Source: Cryptomeria japonica (taxonomy: Eukaryota > Streptophyta > Pinopsida > Cupressales > Cupressaceae). From it: a DNA stretch of 64,000 nucleotides. The notes under the pieces were generated by a model. The model did not search any database and had not been told where the DNA came from. It saw only the letters and a program-made list of their open reading frames with translations. Shown here one piece after another: positions 44,479 through 54,299 of this stretch (the stretch's first letter is position 1; every line of letters starts with the position of its first letter). Made by a program: the position numbers and the translations under genes. The stretch spans positions 437,873,230 to 437,937,229 of the forward strand of contig NC_081407.1 in the NCBI RefSeq assembly GCF_030272615.1. The letters are read 5' to 3'.

Positions 44479-44943
44479 GATAAACAAAGAAACTCAAAAA
44501 ATACCTTTGCGAGTTGAGATTTAGGGCTTTGACACTGTAGCTAGCAACACACCACTTCGGTCACTTGGAACACTGCTTGGTGTTCTTCACTTGACTGATT
44601 GATACTATCTCTGGATTCTACTTCAAAGTTTTTGAAATCTCTCTGAATCACAAAACAAATTGCCTTTGGTCGCTCTGCACTTGAGAATTTCTTCGCTCGC
44701 AAATTGATAAGTGAAAATGACTTGAAAATCCCTTTTAAACAAATTCTTCACCTACCATAATAAATGCTCCACCATTAGGTTATAAACCCTAATTTTGCCC
44801 TTTACTGTTTCCAGTCTTCTTGCCAATTGACAGGTAACACATACTGGTTAAGGTCTTTTATCGATGTAAACTGAGGGTTTGAAACATTTCACCAATTTGT
44901 TCCCCCTAAGCTTTTCCGAAGCTCAGTTTCCCAGTTCAGAGAT
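44479..44943 (-). promoter_or_regulatory. Copia-2 gag to ORF-X spacer, possible internal promoter and leader
   Basis: A 465-bp non-coding spacer before ORF-X. In element direction it carries AAAATTAGGGTTTATAACC, GAGCATTTATTATGG, TTTGTTTAAAAGGGATTTTC (TATA-like) and then TTTTCACTTATC. This matches the Copia-1 spacer in order and spacing. ORF-X would otherwise be a silent downstream cistron, so a separate mRNA is plausible; this is inference. Confidence 0.55.
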
Positions 44944-46201
44944 TTATACACTAGGTGCAGAAACTGGTTCTTCTTGTGACACTTCTTCAGGTTTCTTTTT
45001 CCATGTTGTCTTCATATCTGCTTGAACAGTTTCAGCATCAATCTTTCCTTCCAGAGTGACCGGTATATCATCTGATATGTTCTTTCTCATTCTGCATGTT
45101 CTGGCGGGGTGTCCCGGTTTGTTGCAATGATAGCATACCATTCCAGGTGTTCTCCATGGTCCATTGTTCATTCTACCATTCTTCCTCCTGCATGTTGCAG
45201 CAGTGTGACTGCTATCATGGCAAATCAAACCGATTGCTCTCCAACCGGTTGCCGCTTGATATCCACCACCACTTGACTGATGGTTATAGGCATTATACCG
45301 GTTTGGATTTTGGTTCACAGAAGATTCAAAAAAAACTCCTTGACTCTTGAGGATATCTTCCAGTGTTGTGTATAACAGACCTGCATTCAAATGCTCTATG
45401 CCCAAACTTGTTGCATGCATAACAATTACCATTGAATCTATTGGATCTAGGCTTATTGTTTAGAAAACAAGGAAAATTATTGTAAGCCTTATTTCTACAC
45501 ACATTAGCAATATGTCCTTCCTTGAGATAATTAAAGCAAACAGGTTTGAACTTTTGCTTACCTTTATCCTTTGGTGTCTGTTGCTTCTTTGATGCTCCAT
45601 CTTTTGTTCCAGAGGTCTCACCTTCCTCATAACCAGAAAAACCAAGTCCAGTGGTATTCTTTACCGGTTTTGCTGATTCAAGCTTTTGATCTAGCTTAAC
45701 AGTACTCTTATTGAATTTGGCAAGTATTTCCTTTGACTCAGTGAGTTCCTTGGAAATAACAGCATTGGATTCCTTCAATGTTGCATTCTCAGAAATAGCC
45801 ATGTTTAGTTCACCTTGCATTTCTTCTTTTTCCACTTTACTCTCTTGGAGATGAGCGGTAAGTGCAATGATTTCTTGCTTCAGCTTGGAGATCTCATGAT
45901 CTTTGTCTTTTACCAGATCTTTAGCTTTCCTCCGGTTCTCAAGCTCTTGACACATTCTGATAGTCAGTCCTTCTAGTTCCCTTCTCAAATTGGCATTAGA
46001 CTCATTCAATTTTTCAACTTCTTCAACTAGGGCTTTCATGTCTGCTTCATCGGAAGAACTGTTTTCAGTAAGCTCCATTAGTTTCTCAGCATGCTCTCTT
46101 CTCTTTGCTAGAGAGGCTTTATATTTGACTTTGAGTTCATCAAAGGCTTTCTTAGTTTGAGTAAGACGATGAGTAAGCTCCCTCACAGTGTATTCCCCCA
46201 T
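44944..46201 (-). pseudogene. Copia-2 gag, one frameshift
   Basis: ATG 46201 (MGEYTVRELTHRLTQTKKA) opens a coiled-coil capsid region to about residue 210 (SLAKRREHAEKLMELTENSS matches Copia-1). CCHC knuckles follow: CFNYLKEGHIANVC (second Cys lost), CYACNKFGHRAFEC, a partial CHDSSHTAATC, and CYHCNKPGHPARTC. The frame changes by +1 at a run of eight T (45337-45344 on plus as A8). The final part ends in its own stop at 44944. I prefer 46201 as start because upstream codons lie in the primer-site region and LTR, and Copia-1 gag starts at the equivalent place. The role is RNA packaging. Confidence 0.88.
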
Positions 46202-46237
46202 ATCTCCTTCCAAGTGTTTAGACTTATAAAAAGGTTT

Positions 46238-46250
46238 GCTCTGATACCAA
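46238..46250 (-). promoter_or_regulatory. Copia-2 primer-binding site (initiator tRNA-Met)
   Basis: On the element strand TTGGTATCAGAGC lies one base inside the 5' LTR end, complementary to the initiator methionine tRNA 3' end. Confidence 0.93.
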
Positions 46251-46251
46251 T

Positions 46252-47438
46252 TGATGAATACTAAGAGGGGGGGCAAATTAGTATACCAAAAAATACTGAA
46301 CTCAAACACTTAAACAGTTTAGCAGTAAACCGGTATAATAGCTTTACTAACAAACCAGTTAAAACAAATGCAAACCAAACAGCAAATAAGGCATTCGCCC
46401 ACAAGAGCACAATCACCATAACACAAGAGATTTTGACGTGGAAACCCAAATGGGAAAAATCACGGTGAGATGAAACTCACAAGTAACTATTTGCAGAATA
46501 GTAACCAGACCGGTTAAGATCAGACCGGTTAAGGTCATACAATGTTCTTCACCAGAACAAATCCTGTTAGGAATCTCAATCTCTGTTAGGAGATAAGTCC
46601 GATTAAAGACTACCTTGTGAGAGGATTTCAGATCCACAGTTGTGAACCACCTTGTTAGAGGATTTATAAAGGCTTTGTCAAGCCTACCCGGTTAAGGGTT
46701 TCAGACTTGTCGAAGATGTGAGTAATCAACAAGTGAGTGATCTAAATACTAGCACAATATGCTTGGTTAGATCCTTGATAACTCATGGTTAATGCACATT
46801 TAGCATTACTTTAGTCTTCAATATCTCCACGCTCTGTTTCTTCACATAGATCTAATCTTGTTTTGTAATCGCACATACAAAAACCTCATCAACCACCTTG
46901 AACCCTAACAACACCTAAAACCCTAGACATGATGTCCTTATAAAGGAATCTGATTTCATGTCGGTCCAATAGGATTATATTGCAAGTTCCTAGGTTCAAT
47001 GTATCTAGACACATTTAGTAACATGACACAGAATCACCGCCAAAGTGTTTGTGGATGATAACTCATCACAAAAATATCGGTTGGTAACTCATCACAGAGT
47101 AATACCGATTCATACATTTACCGATTACCGGTTCACACATTTTACCAATTACTGGTTTGTCAAAATGAAGACTGGGAAAAATGATAACAACCGCTTTGTT
47201 CCTTTGTACCGCTTTGGGATCCTCGAACCACTTGAGCTCTTCATACCGCTTTGGGTCCTCATACCGCTTGAGATCAGAAAACACTTTCTGCAAAACACCG
47301 ATAGTCTAAAGACTATAATACATAATACCGGTTGGAACAAATACCAGTTGAGCATAACTCATACATGCAAAAAGTGATCTCAAAGCAAGTGTGTGTCCAT
47401 CAATGACAATCACAACATCATCATCAAAAATGCCAACA
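46252..47438 (-). repeat. Copia-2 5' LTR
   Basis: 1,187 bp, paired with 39791-40963. One local difference is a short duplication of GACCGGTTAAG near 46506-46530. Confidence 0.93.
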
Positions 47439-47849
47439 GACTCATCATAGCAATCCCTTAACCGGGTGAATCCTAGCAGGGCCTGTTCCTAACCAGGCTA
47501 GGCTCCTAATAGGGCACATTCCGAAAGAGTGCACAATTTTTGTGGGTACCAATTCCCACCGTGGTTTTTCCCTATTTGGATTTCCACGTGAAAATTTTGG
47601 TGTTCATGTGGTGAATGTTTCCGATGTGTTGTTTTGATTTACTTTCAGTTTATGCATGTTAATGAACACTTAATGAGCAGTTTTGATAAATCAGTTTAAC
47701 CGTTGGTTATCGATGATTACCGGTACTGGTAATTAGTTTATTACTGGTTTGTGATTGATTTGGTGAAGTTTTATAAGTTTAAGTTTAAGTTATGAATTAT
47801 TTGTTAATATTGATTCACCCCCCCTCTCGTTATTAGCCATATCCTCTCA

Positions 47850-49884
47850 AATTAACGTCATTCAGGTACACATAATAATATTCGTGTCTTTCTAGTTTCA
47901 TTTTTTGATTACTTGAAATAAATACCATCTTCAAATTCAATATTTTATCATATTATGGCATGTTGGGTAGTCATTGTATTGCATGTAATTTCATTATCAT
48001 TTTTCATGTAGGTTTTCAACATCAAATATCTCTTACTTTTTAGGGGTGTAATATAAATGTTTAGAATTGCAAATTATACTCCCTCCTTTAAAAATTTGTG
48101 AGAAATGAAAATATAGCATATTATTTATTTTCTAGATCTAATAAAATTCTCATATGAGTATTAGTAATATCTCACAAAATATAAATCATTGAAAATTTAA
48201 GAAAGAAAAAATATTTAAAATTACAAAAATATAAAAAATATATTATTGAAAGTTTAATCAAATATTTGAAATTTTTCTATACTAGATATAAATCTTTTTT
48301 ATTAATATAGCAAGGACCTATGAAATGTAACCAACAATCTTATAGTGACACTAGAGACCCAATAAAGGCACCTCAAAATGACATTGTAACATTTTAGAGT
48401 ACATTGATGTTGGATTCAACACAAAATTGGCATTGCCAATTATTGAAAAATCGATCAGACTGCATTGATGCTAGATTGTATTGTTTGTTCTCTTAGGAGG
48501 GTTTGGTTTTCTGACATGTATATTATTTATGGCCTAGAAATTTCTAAGGTCACATGGTTTCAACTTTCTTACTTCTAAACATAAAACTGAACCAAATTTG
48601 ATGTCAACACATATTGTGCTTTCCAAACTAAATGATTGCTTTGAAGCCTTAATAAAAGTTTCAATATTCTCCTAACCGATAACCTATAGGTGGTGGCTGA
48701 AATTTAATAGTAATATGCAAGACACCTCCTAGATTTGTCAAAGTTGTATACTTTAATATTATAAGGGTTTCAAAATGCAAACTTAAAGTTCAATCCTTGT
48801 AGTTGAATTAAAACATGTTTCCATTATAAAGTAGAACTTGTTATGTAATTTGACCATGAATATTAAGTTAATTGGAATGAATTCAGAGGCATCAACTTCC
48901 TCATTCAATTGGTTGGGATAGGAACATGCATTTATATAAGCTGACTGGATAGTACCTTTTTATTCATGTCCCTTTGGTTAGGCATAATTTTGAAGTAAGC
49001 ATAATAGAAGATACTAATGTTGGTTGCCCTATTGTGGGTTGATGCATTTTTGTTGATATTACAACTGCTTTGTTTAGAGTCTGAAGCTAAAAACTTATGT
49101 TTATATTTTGAAGCTTATGAAAGAAGGCAATAGTAACTAGCACAAAACTCTTATCCTATATTAGCTACAAAAAATTCCAAGGTCATCTCCAATCCTCCTC
49201 TAAACTACTTTTCACATAATGATAAAACTTATCCAAAGATTTAACTACACACTTATCCTTAACTAAATATTTGATGAAATGCTTTAATCTCGCCTTTTAT
49301 TAGTATGTATATATTAATATTGCTGCAATGACTATCACAAATATTAAGAAATGAAAATAATTTCTACTATTAGTTTTAAATGGTTTGAATTTGATTTCCA
49401 CCAACAATTGAACATAGAGATTAATAGAATCCTAAATCTGACGCATAGAACAACTTTTTTTCTTGAATGACAGAATAAGAAATTCTTTAAATTCAAGTTT
49501 AGAGTAATTGTTCGCATATATAGTTCATAAAATTAGAACACTGGATCTATATACATTTATTCTATTATCCATGAAACTTTTATTATAAAGACCATAAGAC
49601 AACTTTAATTATCATAATTAAATACTTTAGAAAGTGTCACTCTTAGCTCATTATAAATAAAATAGATACATATTATTTTCTTTTAGGAGGCTACTATTGG
49701 GAAGTCAAACAGTTTTGAAGCTTTACTATTGGCTTGAGACACATATTTTCATTGAGCTAGATTTAAGTGACATTGCTGCCACTAAAAAAGAGTGGAATCT
49801 TCATAATATTATCACTATGAGACACATACATTTTTTATTGAGCAAGTGATGTTGCTAGCATTGACAAAAAATGAGGATCTTGAC
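47850..49884. other. AT-rich intergenic DNA
   Basis: About 2 kb with A/T runs and no protein, RNA gene or element end that I can support. Confidence 0.55.
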
Positions 49885-50175
49885 TATATTCGCAGTATAC
49901 AACGAGATTGTCGATAAGATATTCCTCTACCAACTTGAACAAACCAAGGTTGTTGGCTTTGGTCTCCTTAATTTTGGCTTCATCATAAGGAACACTAGGG
50001 AGGCTATCATAGTTGTAGGTAAGTCACAATGAATCCATCCTCTGCTTTCAGGGTGTATTTAATCTTGTATCTTACTGACGCCACTTTTTTCCCCAGCACT
50101 CCTTTCACATTGATGAAACCATAAACCATGTTGGCCTCATCAATTAAGTCATTTTCTCTTTCACATAGCTAAAAT
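49885..50175 (-). pseudogene. PR-10 / Bet v 1 / MLP family, terminal exon remnant
   Basis: After a splice acceptor-like AGGATTTTAG, the minus strand reads YVKE, then NDLIDEANMVYGF, KGVLGKKVASVRYKIKY, KAEDGFIV, NYDSLPS, DEAKIKETKANNLGLFKLVE and EYLIDNLVVYC. This is the beta-sheet and C-terminal helix of the Bet v 1 fold, and its GVLGKK and DEAK...GLFK wording is closest to conifer PR-10 as I know it. Two single-base shifts (after YVKE and before NYDSLP) break it. The family binds small hydrophobic ligands in the cytosol and is often stress-induced. No first exon was found upstream, so this is a fragment. Confidence 0.72.
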
Positions 50176-50284
50176 CCTTGCTGGCTACAATAACAATTTC
50201 ATATATAATATTAACAATGATATATCTAATTCAATCAATTCATAACTCCATCTCACAACTTATATCATTTTATAAAATAAAATT

Positions 50285-50655
50285 CATGTAACCTTGCATT
50301 ATTTCTATAAATTTATCTAATCAACTCACCTTAACATATATTGCCTTTTAAGTTTAAAATATTTATCTTCTACTATTTAATATTAATTTAAAAGCTAAAA
50401 ATGATTTTCAAATATGCAACATTTTCTAAACATACATCATGTAACCTTGCATCATTTTTTTTGTTATGATAAAGATCAATACTACATATGTGTTGTTCTA
50501 TTCTATTTCCTATTTAACAACATACATTTATATCAAATGATTTTTTTTTCTATAAATTTATCAACTAACTTACTTTAACATATATTGCCTTTAAGTTTAA
50601 AATATTTATCTTCTACTATTAAATATCGATTTAAGAGCTAAAAACAATTTCCATG
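50285..50655. repeat. Imperfect tandem duplication
   Basis: Two copies (50285-50437 and 50438-50655) share CATGTAACCTTGCAT, TATAAATTTATC, ACATATATTGCCTTT and AAATATTTATCTTCTACTAT. The second has about 65 extra bases. It may derive from an intron beside the PR-10 exon. Confidence 0.7.
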
Positions 50656-52350
50656 TAGGTGAGCAAGATATCACGTAATGCACGTACATGGGTGTCCAAT
50701 TGGTTGATAAAATACCACTACCATCTTCCATTGAATGTCATTCTTCATATAGAGGAATTAAGTGTCCACTTTGGCTAAGAGAAAAAATGGTCAATAGAAT
50801 TGATAAAAATGGACCAAAAAATAGTCAAAGAAAATTCAATAATTATGCTCTATACTTTAACTTCCTCTATGGTTCCAAGGTGAAAATGAACTTAGATGTA
50901 AAATTTTATAATCTACAAATTTAGATTATAGATTTATTGGTGTAGGAGCACCTCCTCAACAAGCCAATCATGGATTTGATGAGGAAGATTAGGATCTTAG
51001 GGTCGTTGTGAATGTATTTTGCTTGTGAACTTTTCATGTATTCAATAAGGACCCCACCATGTAAACCATTGTCACAAATTAGGCAACTTGATAAGCCAAT
51101 TTGGACAATTTGGTGTATAAGGGGTAGATTGATGTTTATTTTGATGGTTGATAGGATTTTAGGGTGTGTAGTTGATGTTTGGTTGATCCAAGTTGTGTGG
51201 ATCCCAAATTGTTGTGATTTGACAACTTTGTCAAAAAGTGCAACTTTTGAAAATGCAACTTTTGCAAGCAAAAGTGCAACTTTTCCACTTTTGGTTGTTG
51301 TAAGCCTCACAACGGCTCCAACCTCTTCAAAATTCGGTTGGAAAATGTTGGAGAAGGATATAATCCTTCTGGACACATTTCCCAAGGTTAGAGTTACCGT
51401 GGATTGAAGTTTGAAAGCAATAAATACTGAAAACTGTGTTATTTCCTAGAAATTTCGAGTTTGCAGTGGTTGTACGTCCTTGTATGGATTGGTTCTGACA
51501 AAACCATTCATGGAATAGATAGAGGGTTGAATAAAATTTGTTTTGGTGGTGGTTTAAGGTCTTGATCATTTGTGAGTTGCGAGAACCCTTCAATTTACTG
51601 ATTGCTACCCGGAAACAAGGGTTTGGCTAGGGTTTTACCAAAAAATAGCCATATCTTGCACCTCCTTCCTCTAGAAGTTATTTCCTTTGGTAGAGTGCAG
51701 GATTGGCCAATGCACTCTAATATTTACATGGGTTTTTGCAGGGAAGGCTTGGTTGTGGAGAGTATGATGCAAAACTAGATACACATCTCCATGTGACTAC
51801 CTTAGACAAAATTAGGACAGTCACCCTAAAATCTTGTAGCGGTGGATTCCAGGCGTGCAACCCTGGAATTAGAGGTTATTTACCATCTCCCACATGCTCA
51901 TGAATTTGGTTTTGTAGTTGGAAATCTAGAAATGGGTGTTGCTTTGTAAATTAGGCCTAATCACCCTAATTAGGTCTCTAGGCTTCTAAGGGGTTCAAAC
52001 CCTTAGATTGTAGATCTTTCCAAACCATTTCGGGGATGAGAGTAAATCCTTAAAGGGTATCTGGAATGGTAAGTTGTTTTTCAGGTTGTGTGCAACAGTT
52101 TGGAGCTAAGGCCAAAATACTCGCTAAATAGGGCTACTAGCCTAGGGGGTAGGTTTCCAAAGGAGATGTAAGGCATTGATGCCTAAACCTAAAACCAATG
52201 CTTGGAAAAGTTCTTAGATGTCATGAGTGGACCAAATCCAAGGCCCCTAAGAGCAGGAATCATGGTGAAGCATGTTGGGAATGTTGAGGCTATTTACTCA
52301 TCTTGAGTAGGTGCCAGTCTAGAGGAGTGTGAGTACTTCAACCTTAAGGT
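50656..52350. other. Unresolved intergenic or old repeat DNA
   Basis: No supportable gene. A short cluster of GCAACTTTT motifs (four copies, about 51239-51286) and long TTG-rich text suggest an old LTR-type repeat, but no ends were found. Open frames of 78-154 codons here have no recognisable content. Confidence 0.4.
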
Positions 52351-52893
52351 GTGGAGTCCTTCTTGGTAGGATCCTTATTGCCATTTGGAAGGGATCTAAT
52401 TGAACCTTTTGGAACTGTCCTTAGGTTTAAGGAGGCCTCTGCATCATTTATGTTTTGGGCCATTTCTCAATACCACGAGTTTCAAGACCTTTACCTTGCT
52501 GGATGTATCTGGAAGGTCACTATTAGGCCAACGATGACAATAAAAAAACACAACCTATTTGAACAACTCAGTATGAAGTTCATGAGATTTCTTAAGGGAC
52601 AAACACAAATTAGTTATCACACAGGACCACTTGAAGAATGGTTGCTTGCTACTTTTAAGTGTAATTATTCAATCAAATTCATAGTGCATCAGGCCATGCC
52701 ATCATTTAGGTTGTTACATGCACACTACGAGATACCTACATTATATGTCGTGAAGTCCAACATAACAATCAAAGTTCAGGCTCTTCTTCATGATATTGAA
52801 AATCAAGAGATATTACTAGTGCATAAATGGTTAACAAGTAAAAATTTCATACAAATTTTGAAAAACTATTTACACATTGAAATCTATGACTAA
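52351..52893 (+). CDS. Unrecognised 180-codon open reading frame
   Basis: The longest open frame in this otherwise frame-poor interval (ATG 52351, stop 52891-52893). The product has no signal peptide, membrane segment or motif I recognise; the second half is rich in hydrophobic and basic residues (e.g. FLKGQTQISYHTGPLEEWLL). No homologous copy occurs in the window. It could be a remnant of an old retroelement protein or chance. I would not call it a gene without expression. Confidence 0.2.
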   Translation: MESFLVGSLLPFGRDLIEPFGTVLRFKEASASFMFWAISQYHEFQDLYLAGCIWKVTIRPTMTIKKHNLFEQLSMKFMRFLKGQTQISYHTGPLEEWLLATFKCNYSIKFIVHQAMPSFRLLHAHYEIPTLYVVKSNITIKVQALLHDIENQEILLVHKWLTSKNFIQILKNYLHIEIYD

Positions 52894-53560
52894 ATCCAAT
52901 GCTTATAATATAGTATAGATGTTGTTTAATAGTTATTACTACTGCATGAATGATTAACCAAGTGATTTTTTTCCTTTTTAAAATATCATTTTAATAAATG
53001 ATTCAAATTTTTTAATTTGCATGATATTTTACAAATGTTGTTATCATAGCTCTAAAAAGTATGATATCGCCTTTATCTCATTTGGATTATCAATAATTCA
53101 AATTTAACCAAAATTAAATTAAAAACATCATCTATCATTGAATTTATTTGCACCTCATACTTTATCATTGAATATATAAATATTGCATATTTACAGACTT
53201 CATATCTCTAGACATACTCTACTTAGATTTTTTTAAATATAGGTATGCTAGTTTTACTATACACATAACCAATATCTTTATTTTGACATTTAGGCGATTG
53301 ATATTTAAAGAATTTAATTTGAATAATGTTATGTCACAATTACATTTGAAATAAGATTACGTTTCAATTAAAAATATCTCTCAACTTACTTACATATATT
53401 TCTTTAAATATAAATATGTTAGTTATTACTTCAATGCAATATTATAAAAATAAATACTCCCATTAATAATAATTATTTTTAATTAAGAAACCTCTCATAA
53501 ATATTTTAGAGGAAAATAAAAACACTAGAATTCTCTCATATTTTGTTGTGTAAAGGCCTT
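52894..53560. other. AT-rich region upstream of PRP8
   Basis: AT-rich DNA with no gene. It should include the distal promoter of PRP8. No single TATA box or initiator stands out. Confidence 0.5.
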
Positions 53561-53943
53561 CAACTGAACCAGTGCACAGAATTAATACCCCCTTTTCATT
53601 TTCACTCACAGGTTCCGGGGATTAAAGAAAGCCTATTTAGGTGTGTGCGACAGGTTTTCTGATCAACTGTGAACTTCCAAGTCTACTTAAGAAGTTTATC
53701 AGCCAATAAGAAGCCTATCGGCTAATTAACTTCTACACCGCCAGCATCAAGCTCTTGGTTTTAGACTCTTTGTAAGGGTTTGAAGAAAACAAAATCCACG
53801 AGGTGTGAAGGGTTCGAGTCACGGCAGCGAGGCGCTGTTTGCAGAAACGAGAAAGCAAATGCCATCACCATTAACCAGGACTTCGAAAGGGGGAAAGTAA
53901 ATGTCACTGCTATCAATCGGGGTTTAAGCTTCTGATCGGAAAG
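53561..53943 (+). promoter_or_regulatory. PRP8: PRP8 proximal promoter / 5' UTR with two short uORFs
   Basis: Base composition rises from about 53560 toward the PRP8 start. Just before it lie two tandem short frames: uORF1 53859-53900 ([13 protein letters not shown]) and uORF2 53901-53927 (MSLLSIGV). The second ATG follows the first TAA directly (TAAATG). The PRP8 ATG is 16 bases after uORF2. The transcription start is not known, so whether the uORFs are in the mRNA is inference. Confidence 0.55.
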
Positions 53944-54209
53944 ATGTGGAGCGGTGGGGGAGCAGTGGGAGCGGGAAGCTCTCACATGGCGCCGCCCGGG
54001 ACAACACCGTCGATGCCACCGCCTAACGGAATGCCGCAGCCGCCTTATGGCCCGCCTCTGAATGCTGCCGATGCGGAGGCCATGCTCGAAGAGAAGGCCC
54101 GCAAGTGGATGCAGCTCAACTCCAAGAGATATGGCGATAAGCGGAAGTTTGGTTTTGTGGAGACGCAAAAGGAGGACATGCCACCAGAGCATGTCCGTAA
54201 AATTATCAG
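53944..54209 (+). CDS. PRP8: PRP8 pre-mRNA splicing factor, exon 1 (partial gene)
   Basis: ATG 53944 encodes a Gly- and Pro-rich N-terminus ([26 protein letters not shown]) and then [38 protein letters not shown] and IIR. The latter is the nearly invariant N-terminal block of plant Prp8, the large U5 snRNP protein at the spliceosome's catalytic centre. The exon ends in AAAATTATCAG with donor GTTTGAG at 54210, after 88 codons and two bases. The remainder of this ~2,350-residue protein is not in the window, so the next exon is beyond 64000. Base composition is high in GC against its surroundings and the frame is clean, so the gene looks functional. Confidence 0.95.
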
Positions 54210-54299
54210 GTTTGAGCAATGTCCTTTTGTATTGGTGCTTTATTTAGTTTAAAGTGTTTAGCCACAGATGACATGAATATACTGGATTGAGTTTTTTTC

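Larger units (their letters stand above)
39791..47438 (-). mobile_element. Copia-2: non-autonomous LTR retrotransposon with a long extra ORF
   Basis: A 7.65-kb element on the minus strand inside the lone LTR. Two LTRs of about 1.18 kb, a methionine-type primer site, a polypurine tract and a near-perfect duplication (GGCTC 39786-39790, GACTC 47439-47443) define it. In its own direction: 5' LTR, gag (46201 to 44944), a 465-bp spacer, one very long ORF (44478 to 41239), 3' LTR. No protease, integrase, RT or RNase H motif was found in any frame, so it must borrow enzymes, presumably from copia relatives with the same ends. The first ~255 bp of the LTRs differ at about 13 sites, mostly transitions. 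Confidence 0.92.
38713..47849 (+). mobile_element. Lone copia-type LTR, split by Copia-2
   Basis: 38713-39790 and 47439-47849 together form about 1.48 kb resembling a Copia-1 LTR: it starts TGTTGGCATGATTGGCATAACT, has CTTAACCGGG-like repeats, TGTGGGTACCAATTCCCACC, then a C-rich stretch near the end. No partner LTR, primer site or coding region of the same element is in the window, so it reads as a solo LTR. Its right end (about 47849) is uncertain and no target duplication is evident. Confidence 0.75.

Noticed and set aside
48079-48086. CTCCCTCC after TA, like a Stowaway MITE end
   Set aside because: No inverted GGAGGGAG partner within several hundred bases.
53811-53820. GGTTCGAGTC, like a tRNA B box
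   Set aside because: No A box, acceptor stem or cloverleaf around it; it lies in the PRP8 leader.
53761-54219. 152-codon minus-strand frame
   Set aside because: Antisense of the GC-rich PRP8 exon 1 and 5' UTR.
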